Positions 10,487 through 21,903 of a stretch of DNA of 64,000 nucleotides are shown piece by piece (position 1 is the first letter of the stretch; the number at the start of each line of letters is the position of its first letter). Below the pieces are notes generated by a model. That model was not told the DNA's origin, ran no database searches, and saw only the letters and a list, made by a program, of their open reading frames with translations. Origin of the DNA: Desarmillaria ectypa (lineage: Eukaryota; Basidiomycota; Agaricomycetes; Agaricales; Physalacriaceae); the NCBI GenBank assembly GCA_030407005.1, contig JAUDYN010000007.1, positions 1,612,001-1,676,000 of the forward strand. Reading direction: 5' to 3'. The position numbers and the translations under genes are program-made.

Positions 10487-10910
10487 CTAAAATAGTATTT
10501 CGGTAATTTTTTTTTACTCAAGTCAACGCTCGGGCAACTTCAGGTTGCGAGCCGAGCCATCGAAAGCTTAATGACCCTCCGGTATATAGAATCATGATCA
10601 CTTTCACAGAAATTAAAGAAGATGATGTAAATCAAGAAAAGTGTCCTGAAGAATACACGTAGAATTTTATTCCGAGTGAATTGTTCCCGCAAAAGTAGAG
10701 CTAAATCTTGCTCCTTCGACCCACAGTAGGTGCATCCATAAAACTCGGGTATTTCGGTCCATTTTTAGTAACGCTCGGAGCCTCAATTTTGGCAGGGAGT
10801 GCCCAAACTGAAACTCACGAAGAGTGGTGCACGTGATCCACTCTGATGAGAGATAGAAACATAACCAAACAAAGACGACCTTGTTTCCGAACCACCATCA
10901 CTCAGCAATT

Positions 10911-12308
10911 ATGGCATCTGAAGCACAGATGAAGAGTGAAATAGCGAGGCTTACCGGTAAAGTATACTGCCCACTATTATGTCCAAGAGCTTAATAAATT
11001 TGTTAAGCGACCATCAATTCTCACAAGGCGGCATCTTCAAACCCATCAGAATACCAAAGGAGCAATACCTATGTGAACCCCAATTACAAGCCGGTTTACA
11101 ACGCACGGAATACCTACATTCGCCCAGAAATAATGCCGCCATCCACCAGGCCGTCATCATTGCATCAAGTAAAGGAAGTTGTTCTTAACGGCGTCGCTTT
11201 CCAGTCATCATCACGGTCGCTTGTTCGTAAAGATCGTGCGCTGCTTTCCTGCTCTATGTTACCAGGTGTTGAACGTTTTTCTCGTAGTTCCGAAGCCATC
11301 GGTGCAGAAATCATCGGCACCCACAGCTACGCAGCCGCCTCAGCCGTTCTCAAGAAAGTCTGGTCACCTTATTGCCAACAATCGTGCATACAAGCCGAAG
11401 CCTGCTCGCGGCCGACGCGGTGCCCCCGCCAACCGGAATATGACCCTAACTAACAGCCGAAGGCCTTATCAGTCCGTCCCGCCACAGGACTTCGGCCCAC
11501 GTTCAATCTAATTTTTGTTCTCAGAATTCGGAAACCCGCCCAGAAACGCATGAAGTATATCGACAAGCCATGCCCTCGGTTCTCTACTACCGGTGTGTTG
11601 CCACTCATTCTCACAAAAACTCATCGAAGCCCAATCACTTCGGTTTATGTTCATCACGATTTCTCCTATACAGGTGTCTGCAGCCGCGGTCTAACCTGCA
11701 TGTATAATCATGACCCTGACAAAGTGGCTATCTGCTGGAACTTTTTGCAAGGCAACTGTTCCAATACTGCTTGCCTATTATCCCACGAACCGACACCTGA
11801 ACGCACACCTCTATGTCTTCACTTTGCCAATAAGGGCCGCTGCAATCGCGAGAATTGTCCTTTTCCGCATGTCCATGTGGGCGCTCGCCAAGGCGTATGC
11901 CGCGACTTTGCTGTCCTCGGATACTGCGAAACTGGACTGGACTGCGACAAACAGCACGTTAGGGAATGCCCTGATTTTGCCGAGAAGGGTACCTGTACAA
12001 CCAAGGGGTGCAAGCTTCCTCATGTTATCAGGGCTAACCGCAACAAGAAACCTGTAACAAGCTCAACAGGTAACCCGGCAAGCTTAATCTACAGTAATCC
12101 TACATCCTCGACAACCCCCGGATCTAGGTCTAATGGTAACTCACTTGAGAAATACTCGTCTGCCGATGGCCAGCTTGGCGATGAGTATATATCACTAACT
12201 TTTATCGAAAGTGACGAAGACGATGAAGAGGAGGAGGAGGAAGAGGATGGTGCTGATGTCGACGATGAGCAGAACATTTCTGATTCTGAAATACATCAAC
12301 CAGAGTAG
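10911..12308 (+). CDS. CCCH zinc-finger protein, ZC3H3/Red5 type
   Basis: This is a probable nuclear RNA-binding protein. ZC3H3 in animals and Red5 in fission yeast serve mRNA export, polyadenylation and RNA surveillance. Five exons (10911-10956, 11008-11235, 11288-11471, 11525-11592, 11674-12308) give 386 residues. The start MASEAQMKSEIARLT leads into the short helix typical of the family. Then come a basic linker (VLNGVAFQ, SLVRKD, YKPKPARGRRG, NMTLTNSRRP) and five tandem CCCH fingers. These begin at KPCPRFSTTG, DKVAICWNFLQGNC, TPLCLHFANKGRC, GVCRDFAVLGYC and RECPDFAEKGTC. The C-terminus is strongly acidic (Asp/Glu run near the end). One intron interrupts the first finger. The 81-nt intron at 11593 is the longest. 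The family call is good; the exact orthology is inferred. Confidence 0.88.
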
Positions 12309-12442
12309 TTTTGCTTGTATTCTACCCAGAATTTTTAAACATGTATACCTTTGAATTCGTGAAATCGGTACTTGAACGGGTTGACTTGTAACGCCACCTT
12401 CCGCCTAGTCAAATCACCTTTTGATGCTTTTCTGATACGATA

Positions 12443-12502
12443 ATGTCCAGAAATGTCAACCCTACTACCCTTTCACACCAAGATTATCCAAGAAATTCAT
12501 GA
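12443..12502 (+). promoter_or_regulatory. Upstream ORF overlapping the XPF start
   Basis: An ATG ten bases upstream of the XPF start codon opens a different frame of 19 codons and ends inside the XPF coding region. Translation started there would bypass the main start, so it may lower XPF output if the leader includes it. The transcript start is not visible. Confidence 0.4.
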
Positions 12503-15500
12503 CCCATCTACCTCAGAACTGGTGCTTCTCGCTCGCGGCTTGGGATTACGACGAATAGTATGCACTCTTATGAAAATATACGATTCGCCACAGAACCTTG
12601 TTCTACTTGTAAATGCTACGTCAGAGGAAGAAACAGAAATTGGCGAAGAGCTGGGTATCATGGGTTGCAGGAAGCCAGGATTGCGAGTTGTCGATTATGA
12701 GACCGGGACGAGCAAGGACAGGTGCGTTGCCTCTTTTTCTCTGTCTCCGCCGTCGCTCTCTCATCATTGCCTAGGCAGAACCTGTACAAGAATGGCGGCC
12801 TCATATCGGTCACATCTCGTATCCTTGTAGTCGATATGCTACAGAGTGACATTCCCATTAACCTCATAACGGGCATCCTAGTCCTTCACGCAGAAAAGTG
12901 CGTCCTGTTCTCTTTTCTTTTCTGCTCATCTTTACACTTTACAGAGTCTCTCCTTTACATCTGGTTTCATTCATTACGAGACTGTATCGAGAGAAGAATG
13001 AACACGGATTCCTCAAGGCCTTCACCGACCAGCCGGAACATATCACTAGCGGTCTGTCGCCTCTGAAGAATGTAATGAAGGAACTGAGATTGAGGAAGGT
13101 TCATATATGGCCGAGGTAAAGGCACGGATTTTGTCCCCAATGCTTCATTCATCGTCGTACAGGTTTCATCAAGACATAAAAAAGGTTCTGGAAAGAAGAC
13201 GTGCAGACGTCATCGAACTATCTCAGCATCTAACTACCTCAATGGAAGAGATCCATGGCGCCATTGTACAGTGTATGAATACAACTTTGGCTGAACTCCG
13301 ACGGTCGCGCACAGAGGCAAGTCGATATGCCTATCTTCATTCCCGTTAGATTTGACATTGGTAAAGCTTGATCTCGACATGTTGGCCCTTCCAGCGGCCT
13401 ATTTCTCCTCCTTTGACCATATTGTTCGCAAGCAGCTCGACCCAGTGTGGAATAAGGTCGGATCTAGCACGAAAGCTCTTGTGCGAGACTTGGGCGTTCT
13501 CCGAAGACTCGTGGGGTACCTCCTTACTTACGACCCACTTCAGTTTCACTCCTTCTGTGAAACCCTCGTTGCTGCCAACAGCACCTCTGCCGGCGGTGGA
13601 GCAAAAAGTCAATGGATGCTCACTGACGCTGCCAACATTATATTTTCAGTAGCGAAGCGGCGCTGTTTTATGTCGAGTGTCCCTTCAGCTCCTCAATTGG
13701 ATGATGACGACGATGCTTGGCAAGTCTTAGATGAGATACAGGGTGAGACACCGGATACTAAGGGCGACCGCCCAAAATGGATTCCGCGTGGAATGGATCC
13801 TGTGCTTGAAGAACTCCCTAAGTGGAGTCTGCTCGCAGAGGTGTTGGAGGAGATTGAAGGAGAAATTGTCAAGATCGAAGGTAATCGTGCATTTACTAAT
13901 GCCCCTGGGACGAATACGACGTTGGTTATGTGTTTGTCGACGGCCACCTGCAGTCTGTTGAGCGAGTTTATGGGCTCCTTGGACCAGGCACGGCCGAAGG
14001 GGGAATGGGGCAGGAAGTTGATGATGAAGAAGCTGAGGACGTGGTTGTTCTGGAGGAGCCGTGCTGCAAAAGAAGAGAAAACGCCCGTTCCGGGTACGAA
14101 CCAGGGACAGGGAGGTGATCTGGATGACGTTTTGAATGAAGCGCTGAAGAAGAAGGATAGAGATAAAGCCGATAGGAAAGCTAGTAGACGCAGGATTAGA
14201 GGTGGCGCGCCTGTTGCTGCCGCTTCTGGGAGGCGACCTAGCGAGGCAGCTCAAGCTATTACCGAAGATCTGTGAGCAATTTCTACTCCTTTTGTTCCCA
14301 TCGCTTGATGTCTTTTTCCAGCTGGAACTACGGCGAACTCAACTTACTTGCCGATGAAGATGTCATGAATCTCGCCGATATCACTTCATTGAATTTAGAG
14401 CCCGAATTTGACACACATTATGGTCTACTACCACCGCCCCAAACTGTTGTAATTCGACCGTACTCCGATGACACGGATGATAGGATGCTGGACGAGATCA
14501 AGCCCCGGTTTATCGTCATGTTTGAACCTTGTATGGAGTTTATTCGGAGAGTAGAGGTGGGATTACCTTGTTCAAATTTCGTATTCGAGTAGTGACGTTT
14601 CGTGGTAACTCAGGTGTACAAGTGTTCAAATCCTGGTCTATCGGTGCGTGTATACCATATGGTGTACGCCAACTCGTGTGAAGAGCACAAGTACCTGGCG
14701 GGTATCCGCCGGGAGAAGGAGAGCTTTGAGCGGCTGATCAGAGAGCGTGGGGTATAGTTATTACTTTTCTCTGTGAAGATAGGCTGCTAATATCATTGTT
14801 TTTTAGTTCATGCTGCTGCCGATATTGGAGGACTCCAAGAAGACGTCATCCAGCGACGAGATAATCAAGACAATTAGTACTAGAGTTGCAGGTGGCAGGA
14901 GAGATATGAATAAGGACCCTTCTAGGGTATGTATATCCAGCCATGACAGCTGTGACTCGGTCTTAGTGCTTTCAGGTCATTGTGGACATGAGAGAGTTCC
15001 GGTCCACGTTACCATCGCTGCTGCATGCTACGAATCTGCTCATTATTCCCGCGACCCTGACTGTCGGCGATTATATCTTGACACCAGAAATCTGCGTGGA
15101 AAGAAAGAGTTTGGCGGACCTTGTGTCTTCCTTTAACAGTGGGCGTTTGTAAGTCCCATTAAATGTCTTAGTATTTTAAAACTAATGCTTGCGTCACAGA
15201 TACACGCAATGTGAACTGATGTCTGTTCATTACAAAAACCCGGTCTTACTCATTGAATTCGAGGAAGATAAAGCCTTTTCACTCGAGGTCAGTTTCAACG
15301 GCTCTCGTGAACACGCCAACTATAGTCTTATCGTCCTCCATAGATTGTATCAGATATGAAATCTTACGCCAAAACTAACACTCGATTTTCCTCAAAGAAG
15401 GCCACAGAAAACCCCACAGAGCATGACTATTCATCTCCATCGATCCAGTCAAAAATCGTGCTTCTCACTCTTACTTTTCCTCGTGTTCGCATAATATGGT

Positions 15501-15808
15501 CGTCAAGCCCATATGCTACCGCTGAGATATTTAAAGACCTAAAGGTGGACCGCACAGAGCCTGATCCAGCGAAGGCAATTGCAATCGGTGCTGAAGAAGA
15601 TCCTGACGCCGGCGCCGGTATCAATGCGGCTGCTGAAGAGCTGCTAAGGTCGCTCCCAGGTATAACAGTGAAGAACGTGAAGTACGTGATGAGCAAAGTC
15701 AGGAATGTCAGAGAGCTGTGCGAGATGGATCTGAAGCAGGTGCAGGATATTCTGGGGGTGGCGCCGGGGAAGGCATGCTATCATTTTATACATAGAGGTG
15801 AACGTTAA
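12453..15808 (+). CDS. RAD1: XPF/Rad1 structure-specific DNA endonuclease
   Basis: With its partner Rad10/ERCC1 this nuclease cuts the 5' side of bubble and flap DNA in nucleotide excision repair and recombination. Eleven exons: 12453-12721, 12775-12897, 12945-13115, 13163-13316, 13367-14271, 14322-14556, 14614-14751, 14807-14926, 14976-15148, 15200-15287, 15344-15808. They sum to 946 residues. The N-terminal degenerate helicase part starts with [12 protein letters not shown] and includes [12 protein letters not shown] and [11 protein letters not shown]. The ERCC4 nuclease core shows [21 protein letters not shown] and [11 protein letters not shown]. The C-terminal HhH2 region is [17 protein letters not shown]. 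Intron 4 (13317-13366) begins GCAAGT, so it is of the GC-AG type; the frame of the family requires it. Nothing is broken, and the identity is certain. Confidence 0.95.
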
Positions 15809-16171
15809 GGCAGAAGCGAAATCTCCGCAGTCAGCTGAGATTGGAATCGGGCGCCGCTCGGCTAGAACAGGATTTTTTTTTAAAGAGATGGTGGCCCGAC
15901 GACGCCAAGGAATAGTCCGTAGCAGTGCTGCGCAAGTCGCCATATTTCGGGATCACAGAGTGTAGCGACTGTCGCTGTAGGCATGCAGAGCAGGCAGGGG
16001 TGTGGGGGGAAACCGGCATCATTGATCCGGAAGACGTGGGGTCAAATGATATCGCTGAATTCCTCCTTGGATGATTCTCGTATAAAGCCATGTCTCCTTT
16101 GCCTCCATTCTTTCTTTACTCCCGTCATCACCACTACCACCGCACTCCCACTGCTTAGCCGTTCTCTTCCC
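15809..16171. other. Spacer between XPF and antiporter genes
   Basis: It holds the XPF 3' end and the promoter and leader of the antiporter gene. The pyrimidine-rich tract at about 16095-16165 is a normal fungal leader feature. No other gene is seen. Confidence 0.5.
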
Positions 16172-19100
16172 ATGCCAGAGTTCTCCAGCACCGTCATCAG
16201 TCTTTTCAGTAAACGCGCCGCTCAGGAGCAGGTCAGGAGACTCCACAGTTGCCTTCTCTGGACCTTTCTGAATGTCTGCTTCTGTAGGGCGGTCTGTTGA
16301 GTGGAAAGGATCCTACAGACGTCAATATTAATGACCCTATTCGACTGTGGATCATACAAGTTGGTGAGCGCGACCGCTATCCGTGCGCGCGCAATCTGAC
16401 CATGATTGATATACTATTTGTAGGCGTCATTGTCGCAACTGCAAGTTTGCTAAGCCTTGGACTGCGCAAGATACGTCAGCCAAAGGTTATTGCAGAGGTT
16501 CTGGGCGGCATTATCCTTGGTGTGTTGTTCGTTAGCTTGTTCTTTCACTTGGCTCATTTTTTTTTAGGTCCCACTGCATTTGGTGTGTCAGCCAGACACA
16601 AAGCCTTCCTCATCTTTAATAATATATAGGTCACATACCTGGATTCACGGAGCACATATTTCCTCAGGACTCGCGACCTTACCTGTCCCTAGTGGCCAAC
16701 ATTGGTCTATGCCTTTTCCTTTTCCTCGTAGGTCTCGAAATAGACGCGGGAGTCATCGTACGCAATGCCAGGCTCTCCGCTTCTATCGGTCTGGCAGGCA
16801 TGGTTCTCCCCTTCGGTCTGGGTGCCGCTTTGTCCTATCCTGTGTATAAACAGTTCATCGCGGAAGACGTCGCATTCACACATTTCATGCTCTTTGCTGG
16901 CGTCGCATTTTCCATTACTGCCTTTCCAGTTCTTTGTCGTATTCTCACCGAACTTAAGCTCCTCGACACAACAGTTGGCATTGTCGTTCTTTCGGCCGGC
17001 GTGGCGAATGACATTGGTAAGAAATCGCATATCTGTCCTGAAGTTATTCTGATATTCGATAGTGGGATGGACGCTTCTGGCCCTTTCAGTAGCATTGGTC
17101 AACGCGGGATCAGGCCTTACTGCGCTTTGGATATTGATGGTATGCGTGGGCTGGACTCTTTTCTTGCTGCTCGGCGTTAAAAGGGCTATGGCATGGTTAG
17201 CTCGGAAAACTGGATCAATCGAAAACGGCCCAACTATGTTCTTCATGACTGTGACGATTTTGCTGGTGTTCGGATCCGCTTTCTTCACAGATATAATTGG
17301 CGTTCATGCTATCTTTGGTATGTTACATTTATAGTCGGCTTATTTTCAGAAGCACTCAAATCCTAACGTAACTTCCGCACAGGTGCCTTCCTTGCAGGAA
17401 TCATTGTTCCTCGGGAAGGTAATTTAGCCATTCACTTGACCGAAAAGTTGGAAGACATGGTCTCGATAATCTTCCTGCCGCTTGTACGTTTCTCTTATAC
17501 TTCATATCGTAGTTCATTCTCATGGTACCCACAGTACTTCACTCTGTCCGGTCTATCGACTAATCTAGGTCTCCTAAATGATGGTGCGCCACAACTGTGG
17601 AATTAACGAAGGCTTCTCTTACACACCATATCTAGGAATAACCTGGGCCTACACAGTGGGTATCATTTCTTTGGCCTTTATTGGCAAGTTCGGTGGCTGC
17701 ACTCTCTCCGCAAGGTTTGCGGCTGGATTTAGCTGGCGAGAATCGGGCGCGATCGGCTCATTGATGAGCTGCAAAGGGTATGTGTATATCATTTCGCGTT
17801 GCTCCCAATTTTAAGGCAACTACAGACTTGTGGAGCTCATTGTACTCAACGTCGGATTGTCCGCGCAAATTCTGACACCGAGGGTTTTCTCTATGTTCGT
17901 TCTGGAGGCCTTGATCCTCACGTTTGCCACCACACCCCTTGTCACCTTCTTCTACCCCCAGGAATGTCGCGTTCGTGTGACCGCGACAGGAGCCAACTTT
18001 AACAACGTTTCTGATGGGTTCGAAGAAAGGAGTTCTTCACGAACTTCAAGGGCGGGCGAAGTCGGGTTGTCGAAGACTCGGTTCACAGTTGTTCTCGACA
18101 AACTTGAACACGTCCCAGGAATGATGGTCATGGCCCAGTTGATCCAGCCGTTTATTCCTGCTATCTCCACCTCGGAAGTCGATGCGTCAGGGTCCAAAAA
18201 GAGCTTGATGAAACTGAAGAGCGCAGTACCTTCCATCGAAGCTCTCCGGCTCATCGAGCTCTCAGATCGTACCTCAGCGGTTATGAAGTCATCGGCGGCC
18301 GAGTCGATACTGCTCAGTGACCCCCTTCTCTCCATTTTCAAGATGTTTGGTCAGCTCAACGATTTGGTCATCAGCACTGCATTGTCCATCGTTCCGTATG
18401 ATGACCTCTCGCAATCCGTTGCGGACAACGCGCGGGATAGTGGCTCCGAAATGATCATGCTTCCCTGGCTTTCCTCTTCTACCTCAAACCATAGTCACCT
18501 GCTCGAAAGCATGGCTACTTCACCCAAAAGCCCCCCGAATAATCCATTCGAATCTCTCTTCAGAACAAACGCACCCACAGATAAATCCGTAGCAGTGCAT
18601 TCGCAATTCGTTAGAGGAGTGTTCGCTCATAGTAAAACGGATGTTGCGCTCTTCGTCGATCAAAGCACTCCAGGAATGCCGATTGGGAGCTCCCATCATA
18701 TATTTCTTCCCTTCTTCGGTGGTCCTGATGATCGTTTGGCATTGGACTTCGTTGCTCAGCTCTGCGAGAATCCGAAAACCACTGCAACTATTGTACGTGT
18801 AACGAAACGAGACGTAGAGGTTCCTATAGCGTCTGTCGAGGCGACTCATCTCGACAACGAGAAGGGAGCAGCTGAACACACCGAGCATACTATCACATCA
18901 GTAGGAATTTCTTGTTTATGATCGAATGTTAAGCATCATGCTAATATCACACTCAGGTTGCAAATACCTTCCCAGATACTGTCTACGGACACGCCACAAC
19001 CGAAACCCGAATGCAGTCCGAAACTGCGGACAACATCATATGGGCCCGCTATACATCACCCACATACACATCAGTCTACCCCACCCAGGAAGCACTCAAA

Positions 19101-19388
19101 CGAATGGAATTCCGAGAGTTGTCTTCACCTATACCCTTGCACGCTATCTTAGCAGCTGCAAATGAAGAGATTGAGGTGGTGAAGGGTAAACGCATACTAA
19201 CGTTGATTGGTCGCTCGAGGAGACTGGCAGTGGAGAACCATTCTAAAGAGATGAAAGAGCTGATGGAGGAGCATGGCCATGTCGGGTCGGAGGTGACGAA
19301 GACTATTGGGGATGTCGCAACTTCGTTTGTCTTGTCGAGATGTGGGTCGGGCGTGATTGTTGTCCAGGCCGCAGCAATTCACGACTGA
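16172..19388 (+). CDS. KHA1: K+/H+ antiporter, KHA1-like (CPA2 family)
   Basis: This membrane antiporter exchanges K+ for H+, in yeast on Golgi-type membranes, and keeps organelle pH and potassium balance. Eleven exons sum to 895 residues: 16172-16231, 16288-16363, 16424-16519, 16568-16582, 16630-17016, 17063-17317, 17383-17483, 17535-17583, 17636-17777, 17826-18900, 18957-19388. The N-terminal half holds about a dozen membrane segments, with QPKVIAEVLGGIILGPTAFG, LFLVGLEIDAG and the ion-site stretch FSITAFPVLCRIL followed by AGVANDIVGWTLLA. Later come GAFLAGIIVPREG and CKGLVELIVLNVGL. The C-terminal half is a long cytoplasmic domain with USP-like features and ends DVATSFVLSRCGSGVIVVQA. Exon 4 is only 15 nt and codes the GPTAF part of a conserved loop. 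The call is firm. Confidence 0.94.
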
Positions 19389-19711
19389 TTCAAATGCAAG
19401 AATGTGACTTGTGATGATTTTACGATATTTATAATGTTCGTAGTATGTATGTGCGTATGACCATTGCAATTTGCTAAGTATACCATCTAATGCTCTATTT
19501 TGTTTGACCAGTTAGAGAGCAATTACAAGATGTCTTCCACTAATAACTCTGAAGCGCAAGCACATTCCAACTCAAATCGACTGAAAGAAGTAGAATCAAA
19601 TTCGTGTACGGTACGAACACAACGGGTCAAGAACGTTACTTGGACAATGGAGGTGAAAGGATGAGCATGTATGTAGTAGCAGTGTCTCATTTTTAAACTG
19701 CACTGCGGGCC
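19389..19711. other. Convergent 3' spacer
   Basis: It lies between the ends of the antiporter (+) and agmatinase (-) genes and should hold both polyadenylation sites. No gene is visible. Confidence 0.5.
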
Positions 19712-21466
19712 TTACTGGGAACCCCGCACCTTACCTAGAGGCGTCTTAGCCATAACAGTGAGAACTTCGAAGAGAACCTAGTATCAAATAAGAGATTAAC
19801 TCCAGAATATTCCGGATAGATATCGAAATACTTACATCAGCAGCAGCGATAGTAGTAAGCTCCGCATTGGTGTCATACGCAGGTGCAACTTCCACAATGT
19901 CAGCACCGACGAGATGAAGGCCGTCTAAACCCCTCAAGATTGTGCGAATCTCGCGAGTTGACCAGCCTCCGGTCTCTGGCGTACCTGTGGCAGGAGCAAA
20001 AGCAGGGTCGATGGAGTCGATCTGATGTCACCATAATCGGCGTTTCTATGAATTTGAAAAACAGCGCTTACATCGATAGAGAGGTATACAGGCGCGTCCC
20101 CGACGGTCTCATGAATTTTCTTGATGATACCCTCAGTCCCTAAATATCACCGCATTCAATACAATGTGTATCCTCCTAAAAATAACGAAAGCTGACCAAT
20201 GGTATCAATCTCGCGGGCTTCAATGCGCTTGAAGCCCGCGTCGTCATCATTATCGTAATCCTCAAGCCCGGAAAGTGTCGTTCGAATGGCCCCGTGCTAT
20301 AGAAAAAGGACAAACTAGGATCAAAGTACTCGGCAGAGAGAGAAACAAAGATGAAAGGGAGCGGGGATACAGGGTACGAATCGGAACAGAAAGCACTTGC
20401 AATTGATGATCCATTCTTAATAAGACCTTCTTGGCTCGCCCAGTAAAAGTATGTTCCATGATTGATGGCAGCGACATCCGACGGGGCTCCTCCAAAGATA
20501 GAGGGCTTCCAAGTATCTGTGCATGTTTGCTTCAGTTAGCAAGTGTCTAATAGCGCAGAAGGACAGGTAGCTACCCAGATGAGAATCAAAGTGGATGACA
20601 GAAATGGGACCGTAAGCAGAATAAACAGAACGCAAAAGCGGAAGAACAATGGTGTGATCACCACCAAGGGTAATGACACGAGGGTGATGTTTGCCATCGA
20701 TAGAGAGGGGCGTCAAAGCTTGACCAGTTACAGAATCATTCCCCAGAGGAGAGTACGTTTCACGGTGCAGCAATGCTTTGTGCCCTTCCTCAATCTGTTT
20801 TATAGCGACCTTGTTGTCGTAGGGCCTATGAATCAATTAACACAAAAAAAGCAGATGCGAACCCTATGGCACTCACGTAACGGGAATATCGCCACAGTCT
20901 ACGATTTTAAGCCCGGATTGAAACGGGTTAGACTCGAGAGGAACATTGTAACCGCCGTACAAGGTCAAACGACGAGATCCGGTGCGAATTCCCGCTAGAA
21001 TATGAACACATTATGGCCATGAACATAGCTAGAGACACAAGGCATATTACCTGGACCGAAGCGTGCTCCAGGCCTGTAACTGGTACCGGTATCCTGGAGA
21101 AAGGGATTACATACTTTAAATAATCAGTAGGTTGAGTAGATTTAAGGGCTCACAAAGGGTGCACCAATGAAGGCGATGTCGAACGATTCGCCCTTCTCTT
21201 TGGTGAGACACTGGACCCACGGCAGTTTAGCGAAGGTGGTAATGCCAGAGAAGATGGCGTCAGCAGTGACTGTAAGATGAGATCAGTTTCATGGGATTAG
21301 TTGAGGTATAATGCTTGCCTTCGCCGGTACTGGTGCGGTGCAGGGGTTCAAGAGGATATTTGACAAAATCCAACGGCATCTGGTCTGTATGGCCATGATG
21401 ACCATGTTCAGCGCCAGATACAGCCAAGAATGTGGCCAAATATACAGATGAGAGCAAATACTTCAT
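19712..21466 (-). CDS. Agmatinase/ureohydrolase with signal peptide
   Basis: The arginase-fold enzyme family hydrolyses agmatine or related guanidines to an amine and urea, using two manganese ions. The N-terminus ([20 protein letters not shown]) is a textbook signal peptide followed by a His-rich stretch, so the enzyme is probably secreted or vacuolar. The body shows [10 protein letters not shown], the metal-site motifs TLGGDHT, HFDSHLDT and [11 protein letters not shown] with GTPETGGW, and the end [11 protein letters not shown]. The exons run on without a break. The first intron (21270-21318) has a GCAAGC donor and no usable GT alternative, so it is GC-AG. The gene is divergent from a MATE transporter. 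Agmatinase is the closest match I know, but other guanidinium substrates, such as guanidinobutyrate, cannot be excluded. Confidence 0.9.
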
Positions 21467-21903
21467 ATTTCAGGTGCAAATAGACGACTCGAGGAGCTAG
21501 GGTAAGGATGAAGCAAACCCTTTCTCCTGTTTATAAGAGGATGACAGAAGAATTTGAAACTAGACCACGACTTGACTGGGCTTGGACCGGGCTTGGCCTC
21601 GGGAAACTGTACAGATTCCGCAATGATTCCATTTGTATTATTCAACACTGTTCCGTCAGTCTGCGTCGTGTTTTGCCTTGAGGCATTCCACACGTTCGGA
21701 TGAGAGTGCATTCCGAATCAGATGCCGATAAGAAAACTAAAAATGACTTGGAAGGACCATAGTATTATTACTATCAGCGCGAAGAGATCGGCGATGCATC
21801 AATCCAATGGGAGAAAAGCCAAGATCTGAGGTGGATAAAGGTGGCTCAGAGTGAAATTTAAATTTCAAGAGTCAGTAAGAGCCCCTTACCTTCCTGGGAC
21901 ACT
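21467..21903. promoter_or_regulatory. Bidirectional promoter region, agmatinase/MATE
   Basis: The start codons of the agmatinase (-) and the MATE transporter (+) face away from each other across 437 bases. The region has no coding signal of its own. Shared regulation is possible but not shown by any motif I recognise. Confidence 0.4.

Larger units (their letters stand above)
8565..10910. other. Repeat-rich island between P450 and zinc-finger gene
   Basis: Apart from the two inverted repeats and the orphan exon this 2.3-kb stretch holds no gene I can support. The string CTCGGGCAACTT occurs twice in the same orientation, near 8735 and 10528, and related CTCGGGCAA pieces recur near 8725 and 10416. 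This suggests remains of one larger mobile element. A segment starting TGTTGGAATCCTGGGTG near 9456 resembles the start of an LTR, but I cannot define its end. Confidence 0.5.

Noticed and set aside
5968..10910. P450 plus neighbours as a biosynthetic gene cluster
   Set aside because: No synthase, cyclase, transferase or transporter gene lies beside it; a lone P450 is common in these fungi.
13727..14254. 175-codon open frame on the minus strand
   Set aside because: Antisense shadow of the XPF coding region, whose sense frame is conserved.
16707..17288. 193-codon open frame on the minus strand
   Set aside because: It lies antisense to conserved membrane segments of the K+/H+ antiporter and has no protein-like features of its own.
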